Below, piece by piece: positions 16,721 to 23,393 of a DNA stretch of 64,000 nt (positions are counted from its first letter, which is position 1; each line of letters begins with the position of its first letter). The position numbers and the translations under genes were made by a program. Source of the DNA: Streptomyces tropicalis (GTDB lineage: Bacteria; Actinomycetota; Actinomycetes; Streptomycetales; Streptomycetaceae); assembly GCF_029269835.1 (NCBI RefSeq), contig NZ_JARJBB010000002.1, positions 372,001 to 436,000 of the forward strand. The letters are read 5' to 3'. Below the pieces are notes generated by a model. The model was not told the DNA's origin. It did no database searches and was given only the letters and a program-made list of their open reading frames with translations.

Positions 16721-17146
16721 ACGGTTTCCTTCCAGCATCGTCCGCTTCGGTGACCCTGGCGGACGCAATCGTGCCCCCGGCACTGGCCTCCCAACGGGGT
16801 CACGGGAGGCGCGGGCCCGGTGGACAACTCCCGTCATGGGAGTGCCGCATGGTGCTCGGGCGGCATACGACGATGCTATGGAGTTGGCTGTGATGCTCAT
16901 GTGGTGCTGCACCGCTGGGGGCACAGATGTGTCGTATGCGGGGCCTGACAGGAGTGAGACTCTGCCGCAACCGGACACCACGAAGCAATTCCCGGTTGCG
17001 TGTGAAAGCTCACACCTCGTTTGGGCCACAGGAAGTCAGGAAACCCCCACACACGCAGACGCCGCCCGGCTAGGCTCTTCGCCTTTGCCGAACGGCGCCA
17101 ACACCCTCCTCATCCACCCGGGATGGGGCGGACCGGGCGGAGTCGA
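16721..17146. other. 426-bp intergenic region upstream of the secreted transglycosylase gene
   Basis: No coding sequence is convincing. It contains a Crp-like palindrome (17000-17015) and relatively AT-rich patches (16840-17010) that suit a promoter and a long 5' leader for the minus-strand gene ending at 16019. No c-di-AMP riboswitch consensus could be recognised. Confidence 0.5.
17000..17015. promoter_or_regulatory. Crp-like palindrome
   Basis: GTGTGA-AAGC-TCACAC is a perfect inverted repeat that contains GTG-N6-CAC, the half-site spacing described for Streptomyces Crp. It lies 280 bp upstream of the secreted transglycosylase-like gene. Crp control would fit a germination or development role; the binding is inferred. 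Confidence 0.5.
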
Positions 17147-18472
17147 TCAGATGTGCCCCTCCTCCAGCATTTCGGTCACAAGGGCCGCGATCTGGGACCT
17201 CTCGGACCGGGTCAGCGTCACGTGCGCGAAGAGCGGATGGCCCTTCAGTTTCTCGACGACGGCGACGACACCGTCGTACCGGCCGACGCGCAGGTTGTCC
17301 CGCTGGGCCACGTCGTGGGTCAGCACCACCCGGGAGTTGGCGCCGATCCGGGACAGCACCGTCAGCAGGACGTTGCGTTCCAGGGACTGCGCCTCGTCCA
17401 CGATCACGAAGGCGTCGTGCAGCGAGCGGCCGCGGATGTGGGTGAGCGGCAGGACCTCCAGCATCCCGCGCGCGGTGACCTCCTCGATGACCTCGCGGCT
17501 GGTGACCGCCGACAGGGTGTCGAAGACCGCCTGTGCCCAGGGGCTCATCTTCTCGGCCTCGTTGCCCGGGAGGTAGCCCAGCTCCTGGCCGCCGACCGCG
17601 TACAGCGGGCGGAACACCATCACCTTCTGGTGCTGGCGGCGCTCCAGGACCGCCTCCAGGCCCGCGCACAGCGCCAGCGCCGACTTGCCGGTGCCGGCCC
17701 GGCCGCCCATGGAGACGATGCCGACGTCCGGGTCGAGCAGCAGGTCCAGCGCGATGCGCTGCTCGGCGCTGCGGCCCTTGATGCCGAAGGCCTCGCGGTC
17801 GCCGCGCACCAGGCGGACGTTGCCCTCGGGGGTGACCCGGCCCAGTGCCTTGCCGCGCTCGGACTGGATCGTCAGGCCGGTGTGCACCGGGAGGCCGGCG
17901 GCCTCGGGCACGTGGACGTGCCCGTCCTCGAAGAGGATGTCCACCTGCTCGGCGGGCAGCGCCAGTTCGGACATTCCGGTCCACCCGGAGGCGTCCGTGA
18001 TGGCGAGCTCCGCGCGGTACTCCTCGGCCAGCAGGCCGACCGAGGACGCCTTGATCCGCAGCGGCAGGTCCTTCGAGACGACGGTGACGTCGAACCCCTC
18101 GGCCTGCAGGTTGCGGGCGACCGCGAGGATGCGGGAGTCGTTGTCCCCCAGGCGGTAGCCGGTGGGGAGCACGCTGGGGTCCGAGTGGTTGAGCTCGACC
18201 CTGAGGGTCCCGCCGAGGTCCCCGATCGGGATGGGTGCGTCCAGACGGCCGTGGCGAACGCGGCAGTCGTCGAGCAGGCGCAGGGCCTGCCGGGCGAAGT
18301 AGCCGAGTTCGGGATGGTGCCGCTTGGCCTCCAGCTCCGTCACCACGACGACGGGGAGCACGACCTCGTGCTCCTCGAAGCGGCTGACGGCGTTGGGGTC
18401 GGCCAGCAGGACGCTGGTGTCGAGAACATAGGTGCGCCGGTCGGGCTTGCGGCGCTTCGTGCTGGTCACCAC
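17147..18472 (-). CDS. PIN-PhoH fusion protein (PhoH2/YlaK type)
   Basis: 441 residues. The N-terminal PIN-domain (about 14-150, [12 protein letters not shown] with Asp18) is a putative RNase. The C-terminal PhoH ATPase domain has Walker [13 protein letters not shown] and Walker [11 protein letters not shown]. This combination, PhoH2, is reported to have RNA helicase and nuclease activity. It starts at the first of two adjacent GTG codons with GAGGGGG upstream; either may be used. It stands alone, 402 bp from uppS and in the same orientation. No adjacent antitoxin-like small gene was seen, though some actinobacterial relatives have one. Confidence 0.93.
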   Translation of the reverse strand: MVTSTKRRKPDRRTYVLDTSVLLADPNAVSRFEEHEVVLPVVVVTELEAKRHHPELGYFARQALRLLDDCRVRHGRLDAPIPIGDLGGTLRVELNHSDPSVLPTGYRLGDNDSRILAVARNLQAEGFDVTVVSKDLPLRIKASSVGLLAEEYRAELAITDASGWTGMSELALPAEQVDILFEDGHVHVPEAAGLPVHTGLTIQSERGKALGRVTPEGNVRLVRGDREAFGIKGRSAEQRIALDLLLDPDVGIVSMGGRAGTGKSALALCAGLEAVLERRQHQKVMVFRPLYAVGGQELGYLPGNEAEKMSPWAQAVFDTLSAVTSREVIEEVTARGMLEVLPLTHIRGRSLHDAFVIVDEAQSLERNVLLTVLSRIGANSRVVLTHDVAQRDNLRVGRYDGVVAVVEKLKGHPLFAHVTLTRSERSQIAALVTEMLEEGHI

Positions 18473-18874
18473 GGAAGGACGTACCCCCTCGGATGAGGTC
18501 GGGGAGCGACGAGATGGAGCTGGACCGGTCGACGGCCCCCGCGTGCGGCGGGCCGAGAACCGGCCCTCCGCGGCTGCGTCCGTGCTCTGACCGCACGGTC
18601 GGGCTGGTGCAAAGGGCCTCCCGGGCGGACGGCCCCGTGCCGCCCGCTGAGATCCGACACCCGTGGTTCGGGTGTCGACCTGTCTGGGTTATGCCCTCGA
18701 ACATGCGCTGTCATGCAAATGCGGGCGCGGCGCACTGATGAACTCCGCGTTACTTCCGCGCCTGCTGGGGTATACGGGGGCCTTTCGCCCACGGGTCGGC
18801 GGCGCGCCCTTCCGGCACCCCCCCGCCCGGCCGCCGACCGCACGAAAGGGCCGGTCAGCGGGCGTAACGCCGGG
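18473..18874. other. 402-bp intergenic region between phoH-like gene and uppS
   Basis: No convincing gene in any frame. A short AT-richer stretch (18680-18780), with ATGCAAAT and GGTATAC, may hold the promoter of the minus-strand PIN-PhoH gene. Nothing else is recognisable. Confidence 0.4.
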
Positions 18875-19648
18875 TCAGCCGCCGTAGCGGCGGTGGCGGG
18901 CGGCGTAGTCGCGCAGCGCCCGCAGGAAGTCCACCTTGCGGAAGGCGGGCCAGAAGACCTCGCAGAAGTAGTACTCGGAGTGAGCGGTCTGCCAGAGCAT
19001 GAATCCGGACAGCCGCTGCTCGCCGCTGGTGCGGATCACGAGGTCGGGGTCGGGCTGGGCGCGGGTGTAGAGGTGCCGGCCGATCATGTCGACGTCGACG
19101 GACTCGGCGAGGTCGTTCATGGCGACGCCGCGGTCGTGGGCGTCGAGCATCATGGAGCGGACCGCGTCGGCGATCTCCTGGCGGCCGCCGTAGCCGATGG
19201 CGACGTTGACCACTATCCCGTCGACGTGCGCGGTGGTCTCCTCGGCCTCCTTCAGCGCGTTCTGCATCGGGGAGGGCAGCAGGTCCGGGGTGCCGACGTG
19301 GTGCACGCGCCAGCGGCCGTCGGCGGCCAGCGCGCGGACGACGCCCTCGATGATGCCGAGGAGCGGGACGAGCTCCTCCTGCGGGCGGTCGAAGTTGTCC
19401 GTCGACAGCAGCCAGAGGGTGACGACCTCGACGTCCGTCTCGGAGCACCAGCCGAGGAACTCCTCGATCTTCTCGGCGCCGGCCCGGTGGCCGTGCTCGG
19501 TGGTGGAGCCCGACGCCTTCGCCCAGCGGCGGTTGCCGTCCATGATGACGCCGATGTGCTTGGGCACCTGTGCGTGGTCCAGGTGGCCCTCCACCCGGCG
19601 TGCGTACAGCCTCACCAGCAGGCCGCGCAGCTTGTCGCGCAGGTTCAC
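18875..19648 (-). CDS. uppS: isoprenyl (undecaprenyl) diphosphate synthase
   Basis: 257 residues, cis-prenyltransferase. The catalytic signature HIGVIMDGNRRWAK holds Asp37; further family motifs are WLLSTDNFDRP, VNVAIGYGGRQEI and the substrate-binding PDLVIRTSGEQRLSGFMLWQ. It makes the C55 lipid carrier for peptidoglycan and other wall polymers at the membrane face. The GTG start matches the conserved NLRDKLRGLLVRLYARR beginning. A hairpin terminator with a T-tract lies 180 bp upstream on the same strand, so its promoter must lie between that hairpin and the start, or readthrough matters. Confidence 0.95.
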   Translation of the reverse strand: MNLRDKLRGLLVRLYARRVEGHLDHAQVPKHIGVIMDGNRRWAKASGSTTEHGHRAGAEKIEEFLGWCSETDVEVVTLWLLSTDNFDRPQEELVPLLGIIEGVVRALAADGRWRVHHVGTPDLLPSPMQNALKEAEETTAHVDGIVVNVAIGYGGRQEIADAVRSMMLDAHDRGVAMNDLAESVDVDMIGRHLYTRAQPDPDLVIRTSGEQRLSGFMLWQTAHSEYYFCEVFWPAFRKVDFLRALRDYAARHRRYGG

Positions 19649-19830
19649 GTGTTCGTCAGCCCCTCCGTCTGGATCGGACGGGCGCGGCCCCGGGGGCGAT
19701 CCCTGCCCGTGCGCCGGCCTCGTCCTGTGGCGGTCCCCGGGGGCGAAGCCTACCCCCGACCCCCCGGCGGCCCCCAACGGGCCGTTGGCGGCGCCCTGAT
19801 GCGCCTGACGCGCCGTCGGGCCCGCCGGGC

Positions 19831-19873
19831 AGAAAAACGGGCCGGTCCGTGGGGGGGGATACGGACCGGCCCG
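19831..19873 (-). terminator. intrinsic terminator with T-tract upstream of uppS
   Basis: Perfect 13-base arms (19838-19850, 19861-19873) and a 10-base loop; on the minus strand the second arm is followed by TTTTTCT. A T-tract is unusual for Streptomyces, so this is a true intrinsic terminator for a minus-strand transcript coming from the right. The nearest called gene on that strand ends 480 bp away, hinting at a small RNA or an attenuator. Confidence 0.8.
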
Positions 19874-19934
19874 AGGGGGGGTTTCCACCATAACCCTTCG
19901 TGAGGGCAACCGGCTGCACCGGCGGCCAACAACT

Positions 19935-19978
19935 ACTCTCCGAAGTCGTCCGGCAACGCCCCCGGATATTCGGAGAGT
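19935..19978. repeat. 10-bp perfect inverted repeat with 24-bp spacer
   Basis: ACTCTCCGAA (19935-19944) and TTCGGAGAGT (19969-19978). It sits 60 bp before the minus-strand terminator, so it could be part of a structured small RNA or a regulator site. No match to a known element was recognised. Confidence 0.5.
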
Positions 19979-20357
19979 GCCGTTCCAGGGTCGCCCCGAG
20001 GGTGATCGGAACCGATTCACAGCGGAATCACAGGAAGAGTGACCATGGCGGCGTATGAATCGAAGGCTTTGGGCCGTCTCGGGGAATCGTGCGACGCGCC
20101 GCCCGGGGTCCCCCCGACGGGCGACCCGGCGGCGAACGCCCGCTTGACGTCGCCGCCCTTCCGCTTCGGCCGTCCGGGGGACCGGCGCGTTCCGCGCGGC
20201 GCGGGCGCGGCGCCGCGCAGCCCCCTCCACGGCGCGATACCGCCCGCGCAGCTTTGCTCACGCGCATTACCCGCCCCGAATCCACGTGCGGCGAACGGGT
20301 GACACGAGTGACGGGTGACAACGATGTGGAAACCGGGGCGGAGCGTGGGCCGTCCGG

Positions 20358-21161
20358 TCACCGCGGCCGGTCGGGACGGTCCGGGCGGCGCGCGTCGAGG
20401 AGGTGCCGAGTGCTGTGGGCGACGAACGGGCCCCGCGCCACGATCCGTTCGTGCAGCTCCCGGAGCCGGGGCTCGTACGCCTCGACGGTGAAGCCGGGGA
20501 CCATCCACACGACCTTGCGCAGGAAGTGGACCACGGCGGCGATGTCGTGGAACTCCATGCGCAGGCGCTCGGCCCGGAGGCCGGCCACCTCCAGGCCCTC
20601 GGCTTCGGCGTCGGCGCGTTCGCGGAGAGGGTCGCGACCGGTGCGGACCGCCTCGGACTGCGGCCCGAGGAAGTACTCGACGAGCTCGAAGGCACTGGCC
20701 GGCCCGACGTGCTGGGCGAAGTAGGTGCCACCCGGGCGCAGCACACGGGCGATCTCCGTCCACTGCGGGCGGACGGGGTGGCGGCTGACGACGAGGTCGA
20801 AGGCGCCGTCCGCGAAGGGCAGCGGCGCGTCCTCGGCGGCGGCGACCACCGCCGCACCGCGCGGGCGGAGCCGGGCGGCTGCCCGTGCCACGTTCGGCGG
20901 CCAGGCCTCGGTCGCGGCGACGAGCGGGGGCCGTGCCGCCGCCCGGCCGAGGGCGAAGTCGAGCACCTCGCCGCCCCCGGTCTGCACGTCCAGCACGGCG
21001 GTGGCGTCCGCCGGCCTCGCGGCCATCGCCACCGCGTACCCCCACGAGGGCCGCGCCTCCTCGGCCCGCCCCGCGAACCAGGAGAAGTCCCACCCGTCCG
21101 TGGGCACGGCCGCGCCCTCGGCGAGCAGGTCCTCGAAAGAGCGGCGGGAGGCCGGGGTCAT
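20358..21161 (-). CDS. class I SAM-dependent methyltransferase
   Basis: 267 residues, methyltransferase type 11/25 fold. Motif I is VLDVQTGGGEVLDFALG (VQTGGGE in place of the usual DxGxGxG, so modified). Motif II is an acidic step in AAVVAAAEDAPLPFADGAFDLVVSRHPV, and the post-motif RVLRPGGTYFAQHVG is clear. The substrate is unknown. The ATG start is set by homology-like content rather than a strong ribosome site. It is a single gene, divergent from the DUF192 gene, with 346 bp between. Confidence 0.85.
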   Translation of the reverse strand: MTPASRRSFEDLLAEGAAVPTDGWDFSWFAGRAEEARPSWGYAVAMAARPADATAVLDVQTGGGEVLDFALGRAAARPPLVAATEAWPPNVARAAARLRPRGAAVVAAAEDAPLPFADGAFDLVVSRHPVRPQWTEIARVLRPGGTYFAQHVGPASAFELVEYFLGPQSEAVRTGRDPLRERADAEAEGLEVAGLRAERLRMEFHDIAAVVHFLRKVVWMVPGFTVEAYEPRLRELHERIVARGPFVAHSTRHLLDARRPDRPDRPR

Positions 21162-21507
21162 GGGCCCAGGGTCGCAGGACACGGCCACCGCCCGCCTCCC
21201 CATTTCGCCGGCGCGCGCGGGACCGTCCACCGCGGAGCGGCCCGGCCGCGAACCGCTCGCCGCCCGCCCATTCGGCCGGGGCGAGGACCGGCAGGGACCC
21301 GAGCCGGAGGAGCGCACGGTGCGACGGCACACAGGCGGACCGCGCCCTCGCCCACGGTGGACCGTGCCTCTCCGCACGTCGTGCGCCCGCGGTGGCCCGG
21401 CGGCTCGTGGGGGGAATGGGTCCCCGGGCCCATGTGGGCCCGGATTCCCGTGGGTACGGTGCCGGGCGTACGCGGGAACACGTCGGTGCGACGAGTGGGG
21501 GGCGGGC
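21162..21507. other. 346-bp divergent intergenic region
   Basis: Lies between the divergent methyltransferase and DUF192 genes and must carry both promoters. Very GC-rich in its left part; the right part (21420-21490) is slightly more AT-rich. I recognise no operator, hairpin or gene in it. Confidence 0.4.
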
Positions 21508-21909
21508 ATGGGGCGGCGGTGGCGGGACGGGTGCGGGGAGTTGACCGTGCGCGCAGGCGCGGCGGGCACGGTCGTGGTCCCGCTGGAGGTGGCGGCCTCG
21601 TACCGGGCGCGGACCCGGGGGCTGCTCGGGCGGGACGGCGTGGACGGGGCGATCCTGCTGTCCCCCGCCAACAGCGTGCACACCTTCCGGATGCGCTTCC
21701 CCATCGACGTCGCCTACCTCGACCGCGGCCTGCGCGTCCTCGCCGTCGTCACCATGGAGCCGGGCCGCCTGGGCCTGCCCCGCCTCCGCTCCCGGCACGT
21801 GCTGGAGGCCGAGGCGGGCGCCATGGCGGGATGGGGGCTGCGGGTCGGGTCGCGGGTCGCGGTGGCGACGACCGGCGCGGCGGGGACGGCACGCACGGCG
21901 GAGGGGTAG
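21508..21909 (+). CDS. DUF192 family protein
   Basis: 133 residues. The DUF192 core is clear: LEVAASYRARTRGLLGRDGVDGAILLSPANSVHTFRMRFPIDVAYLDRG, ending in LEAEAGAMAGWGLRVGSRV. Family members are small beta-barrel proteins, sometimes secreted, of unknown function. Here no signal peptide is evident. The ATG is used because a G-rich ribosome site precedes it; an internal GTG (GELTVRAG) is possible. It converges on the next gene with only 10 bp between stops. Confidence 0.82.
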   Translation: MGRRWRDGCGELTVRAGAAGTVVVPLEVAASYRARTRGLLGRDGVDGAILLSPANSVHTFRMRFPIDVAYLDRGLRVLAVVTMEPGRLGLPRLRSRHVLEAEAGAMAGWGLRVGSRVAVATTGAAGTARTAEG

Positions 21910-21919
21910 CGGGGCCGGG

Positions 21920-22516
21920 TCAGAACTTGCCCGTGTGGACGTGGGTCCGGTGGCCGAGGTACCGGCGGAACTCCGCGTGGAAGCCCTCCGCGAGCGGCGG
22001 CCAGCCCCAGAAGTCGAAGGCCAGGGCTCCCAGGGCGAAGCCCGGTCCGAAGTCCCACTCCGTCACCGGTACGGCCGTCCCGCAGGAGGGGCAGGCGACG
22101 CTCGCCGCGCCGGTCCTGCGCCACACCGCGACGGCCTCCCGGAACGGCCGCCACGCCGCCTCGTCCGGCTCCGGGCGCCCGGGCGGGTCGATGACGACGA
22201 CGGTGCGGGCGCACCGGGGGCAGGTGGCCCGGTCGGCCTCGTCGCCGCCCTGCCCGGCGGTGTAGGAGTTCCGGCCCGTCATCACGGCCACCGGCCCGGG
22301 AGTCCAGGGGGCGCCGGGCGTGTCGGCCACGGCGCGACGCCAGTTGCGGCCCGGCGGGTGCCCCATGTCCGCGCCGGGGCTGTACACGCCCTCGGACGAC
22401 AGCTCGGGGGTGATCACGCCTTCCGCGACCAGCCAGGAGATCGTCCGCGCGGCGAGCGCCCCGGCCTGCTCCTCGGTCACGTCCACGTCGACGATCCGTT
22501 CGAAGAAGTCGCCCAT
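21920..22516 (-). CDS. hypothetical protein with two CxxC zinc-type knuckles
   Basis: 198 residues, soluble. Two cysteine pairs, CPRC (about 116-119) and CPSC (about 157-160), could bind one zinc ion and frame a small domain. The rest (FFERIVDVDVTEEQAGALAARTISWLVAEGVI, GWPPLAEGFHAEFRRYLGHRTHVHTGKF) is not assigned to a family. The ATG is supported by GGAG upstream, itself within a run of 9-bp repeats. It lies 82 bp behind the Imm52-like gene on the same strand, so it may belong to the toxin-immunity operon as an accessory or second immunity protein; that is inference from position only. Confidence 0.7.
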   Translation of the reverse strand: MGDFFERIVDVDVTEEQAGALAARTISWLVAEGVITPELSSEGVYSPGADMGHPPGRNWRRAVADTPGAPWTPGPVAVMTGRNSYTAGQGGDEADRATCPRCARTVVVIDPPGRPEPDEAAWRPFREAVAVWRRTGAASVACPSCGTAVPVTEWDFGPGFALGALAFDFWGWPPLAEGFHAEFRRYLGHRTHVHTGKF

Positions 22517-22530
22517 GCCCCGTCTCCTCC

Positions 22531-22565
22531 TTCCTCGTCTTCCTCGTCTTCCTCGTCTCCTCGTC
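22531..22565. repeat. TTCCTCGTC tandem repeat
   Basis: Three perfect 9-bp units followed by a partial fourth, directly upstream of the minus-strand CxxC gene. Read on the minus strand it is a purine-rich GAGGAAGAC array just ahead of the ribosome site, so copy number could affect translation. Confidence 0.7.
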
Positions 22566-22598
22566 ACTCCCGGACGAGCCGGACGCCGCCCCGGCGGG

Positions 22599-23300
22599 TC
22601 ACAGCTTCGGTGCGGTCATGGGGCGAGGCAGGGGGTCCAGGGCGCCCGTGGCCGCCAGGGCCCGGTTCAGGCCGACGGCGGTGCCGGAGGAGCCGGGCGC
22701 GGGCAGGTCCAGCAGCACGCCCCCGTGCGGGCCGGGCTCGGCGGGGACCGGGAGCGCGGTGCCGCCGAGGCGTTCGGCGCGCCCCCGCGAGAGGTAGAGG
22801 GCCAGGCCCGCGACGGGCGCACCCAGGTCCAGCCCGGCGTCCTCCAGTTCGTCCATGAGGGCGTCGTCGGTCACGTCGCCCCAGTCGACGTCCCACGCGT
22901 CCGCGAGGGCCCGCAGGGTGGCGAGCAGGGTGCGCGGGTCGTCCCCGGCCGGTCCGTCCACCTGGACGACCATCGCGTGGGGGGCGAACCGGGGGGCTCC
23001 GCCGGCGCTTCCGCTCACGTCGAGGGTCGTGCCCCCGCCGGCCGGGGCGTACAGGGCGATCCGGTGGCCGACCGCGTCGGTGTCGTCGCGGCCCGCGGCG
23101 CCGTCGCGCAGCAGGGACTCGATCGCGTCGGCCCGCGCCGGCACGTCCACGTCCGGGCCGGAGTCGCGCACGCCGTGCCACACCGCCGGAGCGTCCGGGA
23201 AGACGTCCGCCAGCGCCGTCAGGAAGGCCGCGCAGCGGGCGGCGACCTCGGTCTCCGTCTCGGGCCTGGGTCCCCAGAAACCCCTCACCAGGCGATCCAT
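22599..23300 (-). CDS. Imm52-like immunity protein for the adjacent nuclease toxin
   Basis: 233 residues, soluble, acidic. The layout (RGFWGPRPETETEVAARCAAFLTALADVFPD at the start, LALYLSRGRAERLGG and LPVPAEPGPHGGVLLDLPAP near the end) resembles the Imm52 immunity family, which is known to accompany Tox-REase-5 toxins in polymorphic toxin loci. It starts 93 bp after the toxin stop, on the same strand, the usual immunity position. It is expected to bind and block the toxin's nuclease domain in the cytoplasm. The family call is from memory of motifs and position; the immunity role is the best inference. Confidence 0.75.
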   Translation of the reverse strand: MDRLVRGFWGPRPETETEVAARCAAFLTALADVFPDAPAVWHGVRDSGPDVDVPARADAIESLLRDGAAGRDDTDAVGHRIALYAPAGGGTTLDVSGSAGGAPRFAPHAMVVQVDGPAGDDPRTLLATLRALADAWDVDWGDVTDDALMDELEDAGLDLGAPVAGLALYLSRGRAERLGGTALPVPAEPGPHGGVLLDLPAPGSSGTAVGLNRALAATGALDPLPRPMTAPKL

Positions 23301-23393
23301 CAGATGTCGTCCCCTCGGTCTGCGGTCCGCGGCCCCCGGACCCCTCCGTGTGCCGGTCCGTGGCCTTCCGATCGTAGGCACCGCGCCGCCCGT

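Larger units (their letters stand above)
19649..20357. other. 709-bp intergenic region upstream of uppS
   Basis: It holds an intrinsic terminator on the minus strand (19831-19873), a 10-bp perfect inverted repeat (19935-19978), and AT-richer DNA at 19990-20070 that could be promoter. A plus-strand frame, 20039-20302 (87 codons, GTG start, with AGGAAGAG overlapping the start), has weak codon bias and an in-frame TTA; I do not call it a gene. Some unannotated minus-strand transcript probably ends at the terminator. Confidence 0.5.

Noticed and set aside
16721..17030. c-di-AMP (ydaO-type) riboswitch before the secreted transglycosylase-like gene
   Set aside because: Such switches precede several Streptomyces wall hydrolases, but I could not align the conserved core to this leader; a covariance-model search would be decisive.
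18466..18843. 125-codon minus-strand frame between the PIN-PhoH gene and uppS
   Set aside because: Arg/Pro-rich composition of a shadow frame, overlap with the start of the PIN-PhoH gene, no ribosome site and no domain.
20039..20302. Possible 87-residue plus-strand gene upstream of uppS
   Set aside because: An AGGAAGAG site overlaps its start, but codon bias is weak, it contains a TTA codon, and the product has no protein-like pattern.
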